From Alphaproteobacteria bacterium (GTDB taxonomy: Bacteria; Pseudomonadota; Alphaproteobacteria; Sphingomonadales; Emcibacteraceae), in assembly GCA_020446675.1 (NCBI GenBank), contig JAGREE010000010.1, forward strand, positions 51,122-115,121: a stretch of 64,000 nucleotides of DNA, written 5' to 3'. The notes beneath the pieces are model-generated. The model saw only the letters and a program-made list of their open reading frames with translations. It did not search any database and was not told the DNA's origin. The translations under genes were made by a program, and so were the position numbers. Positions 18,940 to 27,901 of the stretch are shown piece by piece (within the stretch, counting starts at the first letter, position 1; each line of letters opens with the position of its first letter).

Positions 18940-18950
18940 AAATTTTCTGA

Positions 18951-19979
<1,029 letters not shown>

Positions 19980-20096
19980 TTATTAAGATATTTTCCCGGT
20001 CCCGAGATTAAAATAAAATCATTGTTCCCGATGTAGCGCGAAAATAGTCTCTACGCAACAGTTTCTATATAAAAATTCATATATTTTTCAATAATT

Positions 20097-20114
20097 TGTC
20101 AACATAGTTGTCAA
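20097..20114 (-). promoter_or_regulatory. Twin TTGACA boxes upstream of mdh
   Basis: On the reverse strand TTGACA occurs twice, 12 nt apart, in the 231-nt region between zapE and mdh. Either could be a sigma-70 -35 element for mdh, but no convincing -10 box lies at 16-18 nt, so they could instead be a tandem regulator site. The rest of the region is AT-rich and shows nothing else. Confidence 0.3.
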
Positions 20115-20147
20115 TATTGCTTTGTATTGAGATCAATTAATGCCTAA

Positions 20148-21311
20148 TCAGACCGCATGCCCTTTAGCCAGATACTCTTTCGATTGCATTTCCATGAGCC
20201 GTGAAACGGTTCTCTGAAATTCAAAATGGCCATGTCCCACTTCATAAAGATCCTCTGGTGCCACTTCTGCACAACAAAGAAATTTGACGTTATTTTCATA
20301 TATTGCATCAATAAAAGTGGTAAATCGCTTTGCTTCATTTCTATTTTCCGGTCCCAGTTTAGGTATCCCAACCATAATAATTGTGTGATATTTCCAAGCC
20401 ATTGCCAGATAATCGGCGGATCCAAGTGCAGCACCACATATTTTTTTAAACGAAACCACAGCGACCCCGCGGGAAGCCACTGGAATATGGAGAATACGTC
20501 CTTGGACTTCAATATCATCAGGGCCAACTTCTGTGCGATCATCCACTTCATGGTCCGTAAGTCGCCAGAAGGCCTCCGAAAGGGCCTTTGTTGCTTTTTC
20601 GCCAAGCGGGTAATGATAAACGTCCATACCTCTCATTCGCTCAAGCCGGTAATCAGTTGGTCCCTCAAGGGCGACGACGTCAAGTTCTTCCTTGATCATT
20701 TTTATGGTTGGCAAAAAAAGTTCCCGGTTAAGACCATTTTTATATAAATCATCCGGTATTCTGTTCGAGGTCAGAACGAGTATCACATCAAGGTTAAGCA
20801 AAGCTTTGAACAAGCGACCGAGAATCATTGCATCTGTTACGTCAGTAACCTGAAATTCATCAAAGCAGAGAAGTTTGCTTTCTTTGGCAATATTTTCTGC
20901 CAAAGGCGGGATCGGGTCGTCTAGTGCTGTACCAAATTTTTCAATCCGGCTTTCCCTATCCATATAGCGCCATGCGTGAATTTCCTTATGTATTTCAATC
21001 ATAAAAGCGTGAAAGTGAACTCTTCTTTTTTCCAAAATAGGTGCCAGATCATAAAATAAATCCATCAACATGGATTTTCCTCGGCCAACACTTCCGTATA
21101 TATATAATCCTTTTGGATTTTCTTTGTATGTTTGCTTAAAGAAAAACCTGTTCAAAAAAAATTTATTTTGTGGAACGGTGTAATTTTTTAAACTGAGAAA
21201 TAAATGTTGAAATTTATCTACAACACATGCCTGATTCTCATCTTCTTTCAATTGCCCGTTTTCTACCATTTCACGGTATCTGGTGTACGGATCTAAAGTC
21301 GAATTAACCAT
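20148..21311 (-). CDS. zapE: Cell division protein ZapE (AFG1-like ATPase)
   Basis: ZapE/AFG1 proteins are P-loop AAA+-type ATPases; ZapE associates with the divisome in E. coli and the mitochondrial homologue acts in protein quality control. The 387 residues include Walker A GSVGRGKS at 73-80, LLCFDEFQVTDVTDAM (Walker B) and the sensor-like LVLTSNRIPDDLY. It lies upstream of mdh on the same strand, an arrangement found repeatedly in alphaproteobacteria. Confidence 0.92.
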   Translation of the reverse strand: MVNSTLDPYTRYREMVENGQLKEDENQACVVDKFQHLFLSLKNYTVPQNKFFLNRFFFKQTYKENPKGLYIYGSVGRGKSMLMDLFYDLAPILEKRRVHFHAFMIEIHKEIHAWRYMDRESRIEKFGTALDDPIPPLAENIAKESKLLCFDEFQVTDVTDAMILGRLFKALLNLDVILVLTSNRIPDDLYKNGLNRELFLPTIKMIKEELDVVALEGPTDYRLERMRGMDVYHYPLGEKATKALSEAFWRLTDHEVDDRTEVGPDDIEVQGRILHIPVASRGVAVVSFKKICGAALGSADYLAMAWKYHTIIMVGIPKLGPENRNEAKRFTTFIDAIYENNVKFLCCAEVAPEDLYEVGHGHFEFQRTVSRLMEMQSKEYLAKGHAV

Positions 21312-21412
21312 AAAAAATTACTCAAAAATCTGTCTCTCGTTATACATTTAATAACTTATATAGTGTATAAATTGAAATGTTATCCAAAAAATGAAATGAA
21401 ATAGGGATAAAA

Positions 21413-21625
21413 ATGAAAAAAAGTTATGAAATACCGGTTTACAATAATGAGGTGCGTTTGGCCATTAGTAACCGACAAAATCATCCTAGCTTTGCAGCAA
21501 GTTGGGCTGACACGCATTTAATAACTATTCAAGCTCATACTGCAGAAGAGGCCCTGAATATTTGTCGTCGTAAGCACCCTGAAAAATTAGGCTTTGTTCT
21601 GGGTGATGTCTCAGAAGCAATTTAG
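21413..21625 (+). CDS. Small protein of unknown function, paralogue of the next gene (70 aa)
   Basis: The 70-residue cytoplasmic-looking protein shares a pattern with the following gene: YE(I/V)xxYNxEVR, then HPxxxxxWADxxxI, then a lysine- or arginine-rich helix ending in KxPxxxGF. I do not recognise the family. It is transcribed away from zapE, and the ATG is preceded by AGGGATAAAA. The two genes lie 23 nt apart and look like a tandem duplication that has since diverged. Confidence 0.7.
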   Translation: MKKSYEIPVYNNEVRLAISNRQNHPSFAASWADTHLITIQAHTAEEALNICRRKHPEKLGFVLGDVSEAI

Positions 21626-21648
21626 CATCCAGAAACAGATCCACCAAC

Positions 21649-21930
21649 ATGACAAAAGAAAACCGTAGAGATTTCAGTGAGATAAGAAACACCAATATCT
21701 ATGAAGTCGTTATGTATAATACTGAAGTCCGCAAACTGGTAGAATTCGATGAATCCCATCCCAGATGGGATGACGGCTGGGCCGACAGTCGTTATATTGA
21801 ATTACCTGCACTTAATGTTCGTAGTGTAATCAAAAAAATCCGCTCAAAATATCCACGAAACCGTGGTTTTAAAATCACCGCAATTACGCAAATTCCCGAA
21901 TTTACATATGATAAAAGGGAAAAGTTCTAA
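21649..21930 (+). CDS. Small protein of unknown function, paralogue of the previous gene (93 aa)
   Basis: The 93-residue protein repeats the pattern of its upstream neighbour with extensions at both ends: YEVVMYNTEVR (residues 18-28), HPRWDDGWAD (36-45), and the basic end IRSKYPRNRGF. The spacing of conserved residues is the same in both, which supports a common fold of about 60 residues. No catalytic motif is obvious. It ends 6 nt before the stop of the convergent L,D-transpeptidase-like gene. Confidence 0.7.
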   Translation: MTKENRRDFSEIRNTNIYEVVMYNTEVRKLVEFDESHPRWDDGWADSRYIELPALNVRSVIKKIRSKYPRNRGFKITAITQIPEFTYDKREKF

Positions 21931-21936
21931 GCTTAT

Positions 21937-22470
21937 TTAATTCTTGGCGATTTCCAGTAAGGTATCCGGGGTGAGTTCGGGCAGAATTTCCAGCAAATCT
22001 GACTTTCTTAGAGATACACAGCCCTCCGTACCAACATAATCATCATCATCCAGGTCCTTTGCCACATGCATAAAAATGGCACTGCCTTTTCCGGGGACCA
22101 CAGGTGTATCATTATAGCCAAGAACGACAAGTACATCATAAAGATCATCGTCCCGCCACAGACTTTCCGCACTTGCATGGTAGGGTAGCATGACGGACTG
22201 GTTGTAAGCTTTGTCATTAGGATCGTCGCACCATCCATCTTCCTTCAGTGTCGCAAAAAGCGGTACTTTGCTATAGATGGGCTGGCGCAGTTTGTCATAT
22301 CGGTAATATATACTGCGAAGACCAAATCTTCCTGTGGGACTTTTATTATCCCCTTCTTGTTTTTCTTTGACGACACCGTTTTTACCCAGTGCGCATCGAT
22401 AGGTTTTTGATCCGAATTTTAAGATACCACGAGAGGGGTTTTCTGAAATAGGTGTGACAAGGATTTCCAT
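21937..22470 (-). CDS. L,D-transpeptidase-like (YkuD fold) protein without signal peptide
   Basis: The 177-residue protein has the YkuD catalytic pattern: SPTGRFGLRSIYYR at 44-57, His135 in IFMHVAKD, and TEGCVSLR with Cys151 and Arg155 (family form HGC[IV]xLR). Secreted family members cross-link peptidoglycan through 3-3 bonds or attach proteins to it. Here the N-terminus begins straight with the beta-strand MEILVTPIS and has no signal peptide or anchor, so the place of action is unclear. It lies 16 nt upstream of nothing co-directional; the next reverse gene, pspC, is upstream by 16 nt. Confidence 0.82.
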   Translation of the reverse strand: MEILVTPISENPSRGILKFGSKTYRCALGKNGVVKEKQEGDNKSPTGRFGLRSIYYRYDKLRQPIYSKVPLFATLKEDGWCDDPNDKAYNQSVMLPYHASAESLWRDDDLYDVLVVLGYNDTPVVPGKGSAIFMHVAKDLDDDDYVGTEGCVSLRKSDLLEILPELTPDTLLEIAKN

Positions 22471-22486
22471 TTGATTATACCTGCTT

Positions 22487-22885
22487 TTATTTATCCAGAT
22501 TATCTATTTCACGGCTCAGGTTATATTGTGGCGACGTAACGTGTGCTTCTGCTGCACGCAACCGGCGCTCTATATCGCGAAATTTGTACCGTATATCACG
22601 GACAGTGTTTGAAGGCTCCGTTCTGACAGAATTCCAGAAATCGCTTTCTTTTTTACTTTCATAAATATTTTCCGGCTTTTCATCAAGAAAGTAAGCCAGT
22701 AATACATATCCAATCACAAAAAAGATAAAGCCAAAGAAGATTGAGCCAAGAATAGCGGCTATACGTAAAATTTTAGGTTTAATCCCGAAATAATCACCGA
22801 GGCCGGCACAAACACCCGATATTTTTGCATTTTTCTTATCAAGGTAGAGTTTTTTGTATGGGGGAGTATGTGGGTGTCTATACAT
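22487..22885 (-). CDS. pspC: Phage shock protein C
   Basis: PspC is an inner-membrane sensor that, with PspB, releases PspA from PspF under membrane stress. The 132-residue protein has the PspC domain at its N-terminus (LYLDKKNAKISGVCAGLGDY), one long hydrophobic helix (about 40-68), and a charged cytoplasmic or periplasmic tail of about 55 residues with coiled-coil character. Its ATG shares a base with the pspB stop (TAATG), and GGAGGAAA lies before it. Confidence 0.92.
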   Translation of the reverse strand: MYRHPHTPPYKKLYLDKKNAKISGVCAGLGDYFGIKPKILRIAAILGSIFFGFIFFVIGYVLLAYFLDEKPENIYESKKESDFWNSVRTEPSNTVRDIRYKFRDIERRLRAAEAHVTSPQYNLSREIDNLDK

Positions 22886-23100
22886 TATTTTTTCCTCCAG
22901 TCTGGAGATTCTATATCCAGTATCCGTTCTATATTGTTAAGTCGGCTTTCAATGCGTTCTGCACTTTCCCATAATTCACCAAGGATATTTTCATCCTCAT
23001 TTGATATTGTTTTTGTGGACTTCCATCGCGTTAAATAGTGAAGAAGTATCCAAAGAGGCGCAACAACAGCCATGAATAAAATTGCGACAACTTCTGTCAT
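22885..23100 (-). CDS. pspB: Phage shock protein B
   Basis: The 71-residue protein starts at MTEVVAILFMAVVAP, where GGAAAGGA precedes the ATG; longer in-frame starts would hide the membrane anchor. One N-terminal transmembrane helix (residues 3-22) is followed by a basic boundary and a coiled-coil tail (LWESAERIESRLNNIERIL). It works with PspC as regulator of the phage shock response. It is the second gene of pspABC. Confidence 0.9.
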   Translation of the reverse strand: MTEVVAILFMAVVAPLWILLHYLTRWKSTKTISNEDENILGELWESAERIESRLNNIERILDIESPDWRKK

Positions 23101-23145
23101 AGTTAATCCTTTCCAAATCCTGTTTAATTCAGGATACACCCATTC

Positions 23146-23829
23146 TTATTTTTTTGCAGCCTTGGATTGTTTTTTGGCCAGCCTTTCCTTTAGTTCCGCC
23201 AGCTCATCTGCAACCGCTTCATTCGCTTTAAGGTCCACAAACTCTTCATGAAGAGTTTTTTCACGGCCAAGTTCTGAGGCTTCAACAAGACTTTCCGTTT
23301 CTTCAACGCGCTTTTCCATCAATGTAAAACGGTTCATAATATTTTCGATGCGGTTATCATAAAGCTTTGACCGCACCTTAAGTTGTGTGGTCGCAGAATT
23401 TTGTCTTTCAACCAACGATTTCTGTTTTTGTTTTGCTTCTTTGATTTTTGCTTCAAGTGATATTATATCCGCCTCATATTTGGCCAAAGCTTCCTCTAAA
23501 GGAGCACGGTCCTGCTCCAGTTCCAAAACGATGTCCACCAGTTTGGCTTTCTCAATGAGTGCTGCATTTGCTAAATCCTCTCTTCCTTTGCTTAGAGCAA
23601 GTTCCGCTTTGGCGTACCAATCGTCCTGCACTTTGTTTAAACGGTCAACATGGCGATCAATTTCCTTGCGGTCGGCAATAACACGGGCTGCCGAAGAACG
23701 CACCTCAACAAGCGTGTCTTCCATCTCCTGTATCATCATGCGGATCATTTTTGCCGGATCTTCCGCTTTATCAAGAATATGCGTGATGTTTGAATTGATT
23801 ATGTCAGTAAGGCGGGTAAAAATGCCCAT
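23146..23829 (-). CDS. pspA: Phage shock protein A
   Basis: PspA is a peripheral membrane, ESCRT-III-like protein that inhibits PspF and forms membrane-stabilising oligomers. The 227-residue chain begins with the amphipathic helix MGIFTRLTDIINSNI and PAKMIRMMIQEMEDTL, followed by long coiled coils to the C-terminus. Length is normal. It is the first gene of the reverse operon pspA-pspB-pspC, served by the sigma-54 promoter at 23881-23896. Confidence 0.95.
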   Translation of the reverse strand: MGIFTRLTDIINSNITHILDKAEDPAKMIRMMIQEMEDTLVEVRSSAARVIADRKEIDRHVDRLNKVQDDWYAKAELALSKGREDLANAALIEKAKLVDIVLELEQDRAPLEEALAKYEADIISLEAKIKEAKQKQKSLVERQNSATTQLKVRSKLYDNRIENIMNRFTLMEKRVEETESLVEASELGREKTLHEEFVDLKANEAVADELAELKERLAKKQSKAAKK

Positions 23830-23880
23830 TTTATATCTCCAATATTAAATTGCCCCTACCTGGGCCTTCGCTTTTTCTAT

Positions 23881-23896
23881 TGCACAGGGCGTGCCA
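23881..23896 (-). promoter_or_regulatory. Sigma-54 promoter of pspABC
   Basis: The reverse strand reads TGGCACGCCCTGTGCA: GG and GC are exactly 10 nt apart, with TGGCACG at -24 and GTGCA at -12. It lies about 52 nt before the pspA start, in the 201-nt region divergent from pspF, the expected sigma-54 activator. The activator sites should lie between 23900 and 24030; that stretch is very AT-rich and I could not define them. Confidence 0.88.
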
Positions 23897-24030
23897 TTTT
23901 TTATTTTTCTTATATAAGTTATTGTTAGATAAGAGTTTTTTATTTTATTGCGAGTTTTATTAAAGATTATGCCTTATGAATTTTTATTATTTATTAGTAT
24001 TTTTTATCATTTATTGATAAATTTCACAAA

Positions 24031-25044
24031 ATGGATCATCAACAACAGATTATCATCGGGGAAAGTTCGTCTTTTCTTGAAATTATTGAACAAACCAGCC
24101 GTGCAGCCAGCCATGACCGTGCCGTATTAGTAATCGGCGAACGTGGCACGGGAAAAGAGCTTATTGCCTCCCGACTTCATTTTTTATCACCGAGATGGGA
24201 ACAAAAATTTGTACAGGTTAACTGTGCCGCTCTCCCTGATACTTTGCTTGAATCCGAGTTGTTTGGACATGAGGCCGGTTCATTCACCGGGGCAGCCGGA
24301 AAACGTATCGGTCGCTTTGAAGAAGCCGATGGTGGGACATTATTTCTTGATGAAATCGCCACCACGTCACTTTCCGCGCAGGAAAAAATTCTGCGTATAA
24401 CGGAATATGGCACATTTCAGCGGCTGGGCAGCAATAAGACGCTTTCGGCAGACGTAAGAATAATCGGTGCAACCAATATTGATCTGCCTACTGCAGCCGA
24501 TCTTGGTGAATTTCGCCACGATTTACTGGACAGGTTGGCTCTTGATGTGATCACGTTGCCGCCTCTGCGGGCGCGTAGGGATGATATTATGATTCTGGCT
24601 CAACATTTTGCCAGAAAAATTGCCCAGGAACGAGGTTGGATGAGCTTTCCTGGATTTTCTTCTGAAATTACTGATCAATTGATGGCTTATGATTGGCCCG
24701 GCAATATCCGTGAACTTAAAAATGTTATTGAGCGGGCGGTTTATTATGCTGATGATGAAAAGGACCCTGTAGATCAGATTATCCTTGATCCATTTCGTTC
24801 GCCGTACCGCCCTTCCACGAACACGCCTAAGGAACGGCAATCAGACGTCCGGATAAATCCGCACCAAAAACCATCAGAGCTGGAGCCACGCGATTTCCAG
24901 CAAACCATCGATCAATTCGAGAAAGACTTATTGCAAAAAGCGCTAAAGGCCAATAAATTTAATCAGCGCCGAACGGCTGGATATCTTGGCTTAAACTACC
25001 ATCAGCTAAGGCATCAGCTTAAAAAACACAATCTGCTCAGTTAG
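24031..25044 (+). CDS. pspF: Phage shock operon transcriptional activator PspF
   Basis: PspF is a sigma-54 enhancer-binding AAA+ protein with no N-terminal receiver domain, kept inactive by PspA. The 337 residues begin almost at the AAA+ domain: Walker A GERGTGKE at 36-43, the sigma-54 contact loop at 83-88, Walker B GGTLFLDEIA, and a Fis-type helix-turn-helix at the C-terminus (RRTAGYLGLNYHQLRHQL). The contact loop reads GSFTGA instead of the usual GAFTGA. It is divergent from pspABC. Confidence 0.95.
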   Translation: MDHQQQIIIGESSSFLEIIEQTSRAASHDRAVLVIGERGTGKELIASRLHFLSPRWEQKFVQVNCAALPDTLLESELFGHEAGSFTGAAGKRIGRFEEADGGTLFLDEIATTSLSAQEKILRITEYGTFQRLGSNKTLSADVRIIGATNIDLPTAADLGEFRHDLLDRLALDVITLPPLRARRDDIMILAQHFARKIAQERGWMSFPGFSSEITDQLMAYDWPGNIRELKNVIERAVYYADDEKDPVDQIILDPFRSPYRPSTNTPKERQSDVRINPHQKPSELEPRDFQQTIDQFEKDLLQKALKANKFNQRRTAGYLGLNYHQLRHQLKKHNLLS

Positions 25045-25053
25045 GAGTAAATA

Positions 25054-26214
25054 ATGAAAATAGGCATCTTGACCAGCGGCGGTGATGTTCCAGGGCTTAA
25101 TGCCTGCATTAAGGCGATCGTCGAAGGAGCAGAAAAAAACGGCTGGCAGTCCGTTGGCATCAAGCGGGGCTGGAAAGGGCTGTTTGATTATAATCCTGAC
25201 GGAAGCGAGACAGAAAATAATTTATTGTCAACACCACTTAATTCTTCTGACTTAAGAGGCATTGAAAATATTGGCGGCACCATTCTTCACACTTCCCGGT
25301 TTAATCCGGTTCAGATTGGTGAAGAGTTCCTTCCCCCTTTTCTAAAAGGCAATGTCCCACCATCAAAATTCAAGAAAGGAACATTTGACTGTACTGACCA
25401 TGTTCTCAATGTGCTGGAGGATATGGAGATTGATGTTCTCATTCCAATCGGCGGTGACGGATCACTGAGATTTGCGGCACATTTGAGCAAACAAAAATTC
25501 CCTGTCATCAGCATTCCGAAAACCATGGACAATGATGTGAATGGCACAGATTACTGTATCGGTTTCAGCACCTGTGTCACCCGGTGTGTTGACAGCATCA
25601 ATAAAATCAAAACAACCGCCGCCAGTCATGAACGTATTGCTATTATTGAGCTTTTCGGTCGTCATAGTGGCGAACCTGCGTTGTTATCCGGCCATATTGC
25701 TGCCGCTGACCGGGTACTTATTCCAGAGGTTCCGGTTAATCTTGACCATTTTAGTGATCTGATCATTTCTGACCGTAAAAAAAATAGTGACAATTATGCT
25801 ATTGCCGTCGTTGCGGAAGGGGTAAAGGTTAAGGGCGGTGAGAATATCTATCTGGGGTTAAAAGATCATTACGGAAACGACAAACTCGGCGGTATTGGTG
25901 ATATCATTTATAATCATTTAAGATCCAATCACAGTGCGAGCGTACTGACCCAACCGCTGGCCTATCTTTTGAGAAGCGGGGAGCCCGATGCCCTTGACAA
26001 ACTTATCGCCAAAAATTTTGGGATGCTCGCCATTCAGTTAATCGAACAAAAAACCTACGGTAAAATGACAGCCATTATTGACGGCAATTATGAAGTGATC
26101 GGCAATGACAGTGTTCTTATGGAACAGCCTGGACTGATTGTTGAAAATCTTTATGACATTAAGAACTACCGTCCGGATATTAAAAATATTCTGGGCCGAC
26201 CCATGTATTTATAA
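25054..26214 (+). CDS. pfkA: 6-phosphofructokinase family protein
   Basis: Family A phosphofructokinases phosphorylate fructose 6-phosphate with ATP or pyrophosphate. The 386-residue protein has ILTSGGDVPGLNA at 5-17, GGDGS at 133-137, PKTMDND at 155-161, and FGRHSGEPALLSG. The glycine of GGDGS is typical of ATP users, while the lysine of PKT is seen in pyrophosphate users and in some ATP-using groups, so the phosphoryl donor is uncertain but ATP is favoured. The gene begins 9 nt after pspF with its own AGGAG, so it is probably co-transcribed. Confidence 0.88.
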   Translation: MKIGILTSGGDVPGLNACIKAIVEGAEKNGWQSVGIKRGWKGLFDYNPDGSETENNLLSTPLNSSDLRGIENIGGTILHTSRFNPVQIGEEFLPPFLKGNVPPSKFKKGTFDCTDHVLNVLEDMEIDVLIPIGGDGSLRFAAHLSKQKFPVISIPKTMDNDVNGTDYCIGFSTCVTRCVDSINKIKTTAASHERIAIIELFGRHSGEPALLSGHIAAADRVLIPEVPVNLDHFSDLIISDRKKNSDNYAIAVVAEGVKVKGGENIYLGLKDHYGNDKLGGIGDIIYNHLRSNHSASVLTQPLAYLLRSGEPDALDKLIAKNFGMLAIQLIEQKTYGKMTAIIDGNYEVIGNDSVLMEQPGLIVENLYDIKNYRPDIKNILGRPMYL

Positions 26215-26261
26215 TAACGAAGAATATTTCTCGATAAGTAGAATTTAGAATTTTGAAAAAA

Positions 26262-26336
26262 TGGAGCGGGCGAAGAGATTCGAACTCTCGACATTCACGT
26301 TGGCAACGTGACGCTCTACCACTGAGCTACGCCCGC
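26262..26336 (-). tRNA. tRNA-Gly (anticodon GCC)
   Basis: The reverse strand folds as a standard cloverleaf: acceptor GCGGGCG/CGCCCGC, D arm TAGCTCAGTGGTAGAGC, anticodon arm with GCC in TTGCCAA, T arm GAGAGTTCGAATCTCT, and an encoded CCA end. It is isolated between pfkA and the ProXp-ala gene. Confidence 0.97.
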
Positions 26337-26369
26337 ATATCCAGGATATGCCAACAACGATATCGTTGT
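26334..26369. promoter_or_regulatory. Two adjacent palindromes at the 5' side of tRNA-Gly
   Basis: GCATATCC-A-GGATATGC (26335-26351) and ACAACGATATCGTTGT (26354-26369) are both perfect inverted repeats. They lie immediately upstream of the tRNA on its strand; the first overlaps the first two bases of the tRNA. They could be leader hairpins of the precursor, a regulator site, or traces of an insertion. Confidence 0.4.
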
Positions 26370-26498
26370 CTGTGAAGGGGAATATACGCAACAATTCCCG
26401 AATTGCAAGTGCAATCTCAAAAAAAAATTCATTGGCGGCACTGTAAACTGACGTTATATATTCTGTCGATAACATACTTTTAAATTCAAGGTATTAAC

Positions 26499-27002
26499 AT
26501 GGTGGCAACTGAAGAGGATTTATTTAGATTACTGGATAATCTGAATATTGAAACAAAGACTTATCGGCATCCACCCCTTTATACAGTCGAGGACTCGCAG
26601 TCACTGCGTGGCGAGATTCCGGGTGGTCATTGCAAAAGTCTTTTTCTGAAGGATAAAAAAAATAATTTCATCCTGGCCGTATTATCAGAGGACAGGCGAC
26701 TGGATATGAAGGCATTGTCTGATTTCGAGGGACTTAAAGTCGGGCGCTTAAGTTTTGCCAGTGAAGAAAGGATGATTGATATGCTTGGCATAATACCCGG
26801 CTCGGTTACACCTTTTTCGCTGATTAATGTTGATAATGATGAATTGATCGTCATTCTGGATAAAGGTATGCTGGAACAGGAATATCTTAACTACCATCCG
26901 CTTCATAATGAAGCAACGACAACTATTCACCGTGATGACCTGATAAAATTTATTGAACATTTCGGCTTTAAGCCAATCATTTTAGACTTTGACCAACTAT
27001 AA
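26499..27002 (+). CDS. Ala-tRNA(Pro) deacylase of the ProXp-ala (PrdX) family
   Basis: These trans-editing enzymes hydrolyse alanine mistakenly attached to tRNA-Pro, needed where prolyl-tRNA synthetase lacks its editing domain, as in many alphaproteobacteria. The 167-residue YbaK-fold protein has the TYRHPPLYTVEDSQ start and the GGHCKSLFLKDKK motif with the family's central lysine near residue 46, plus the longer C-terminal part typical of PrdX. It begins the run ProXp-ala, thioredoxin-TPR, LON-domain and Trm112-like genes with gaps of 12, 2 and 10 nt. Confidence 0.88.
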   Translation: MVATEEDLFRLLDNLNIETKTYRHPPLYTVEDSQSLRGEIPGGHCKSLFLKDKKNNFILAVLSEDRRLDMKALSDFEGLKVGRLSFASEERMIDMLGIIPGSVTPFSLINVDNDELIVILDKGMLEQEYLNYHPLHNEATTTIHRDDLIKFIEHFGFKPIILDFDQL

Positions 27003-27014
27003 AAGAGAGCAAAT

Positions 27015-27899
27015 ATGCAGCCACAAAGTACCCCGTCCCCCTATATTATTGATGTTGATATGTCTGGATTTGTTTCCGAAGTTATCGAGAAATCCATGGA
27101 GGTTCCTGTTATTGTCGATTTCTGGGCACCCTGGTGTGAGCCTTGCAAAACACTGGGGCCAATAATCGAAAAGGTGGTCAAGCAGGCTAAAGGTGCCGTA
27201 ATTCTCGCTAAAGTCAATATTGATGAAGCACAGGAAATTGCCGCACAAATGCAAATCCGATCAGTTCCGACTGTTGTTGCATTTGTCGGAGGGAGGCCCG
27301 TTGATGCATTTGCCGGCGTAAAAAGCGAATCTGAGTTAAAAGCATTTATAGAAAAAATAGCCCCTGATGTGGGGCCATCTGAAATTGATCAGCTTCTTGA
27401 ATTTGCAAAAGCTCAGGAAGCAGAAGGCAATTTAAAAGAGGCCGGTGGTGCCTATTCCCAGATTGTACAAATGGACGAAACCAATAATGAGGCACTCGCA
27501 GGACTAGCCACTGTTTTTATTAAACTTGGTGATCTGGAAAATGCCAAAAATGTATTGGCTGAAGCACCTGACAAGAATAATCCGGCCATCCGTGCCGCTC
27601 AGGCCGCACTTGATACCGCGGAGCAGGTTGGTGGACTAGACGATATTGAAACATTAAGAGCCACAATTGAAAAGGATGCCGATAATTATCAGGCCCGTTT
27701 TGATCTCGCTTTGCAGCTTTGGGCTTCGGGCAAACGTGATGAAGCAGCAGATCAGCTTCTCTATATTTTTAAAGCCGACAAAGAATGGCAGGATGACGGT
27801 GCGCGAAAGCAGCTTCTTAAATTTTTTGAAGTGGCCGGGCCGATGGATCCTTTTACTATTACCGCAAGAAGAAAACTTTCCAGCCTGCTCTTTTCCTGA
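27015..27899 (+). CDS. cnoX: Thioredoxin-TPR protein (CnoX/YbbN type)
   Basis: CnoX (YbbN) is a redox-linked holdase that hands substrates to GroEL. Residues 1-115 are a thioredoxin domain with active site WCEPC (Cys41, Cys44), and residues about 120-294 are helical TPR-like repeats (NLKEAGGAYSQIVQMDETNN and following). The active site keeps both cysteines, whereas the E. coli protein has lost one, so thiol-disulfide exchange activity is possible here. Second gene of the four-gene run. Confidence 0.92.
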   Translation: MQPQSTPSPYIIDVDMSGFVSEVIEKSMEVPVIVDFWAPWCEPCKTLGPIIEKVVKQAKGAVILAKVNIDEAQEIAAQMQIRSVPTVVAFVGGRPVDAFAGVKSESELKAFIEKIAPDVGPSEIDQLLEFAKAQEAEGNLKEAGGAYSQIVQMDETNNEALAGLATVFIKLGDLENAKNVLAEAPDKNNPAIRAAQAALDTAEQVGGLDDIETLRATIEKDADNYQARFDLALQLWASGKRDEAADQLLYIFKADKEWQDDGARKQLLKFFEVAGPMDPFTITARRKLSSLLFS

Positions 27900-27901
27900 A
27901 T

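Noticed and set aside
20144..20605. 153-aa second reverse frame over the zapE end
   Set aside because: It overlaps the conserved end of ZapE in another frame and has no RBS or motif.
26262..26336. Integration site of a mobile element at tRNA-Gly
   Set aside because: No direct repeat of the tRNA 3' end and no integrase were found on either side.
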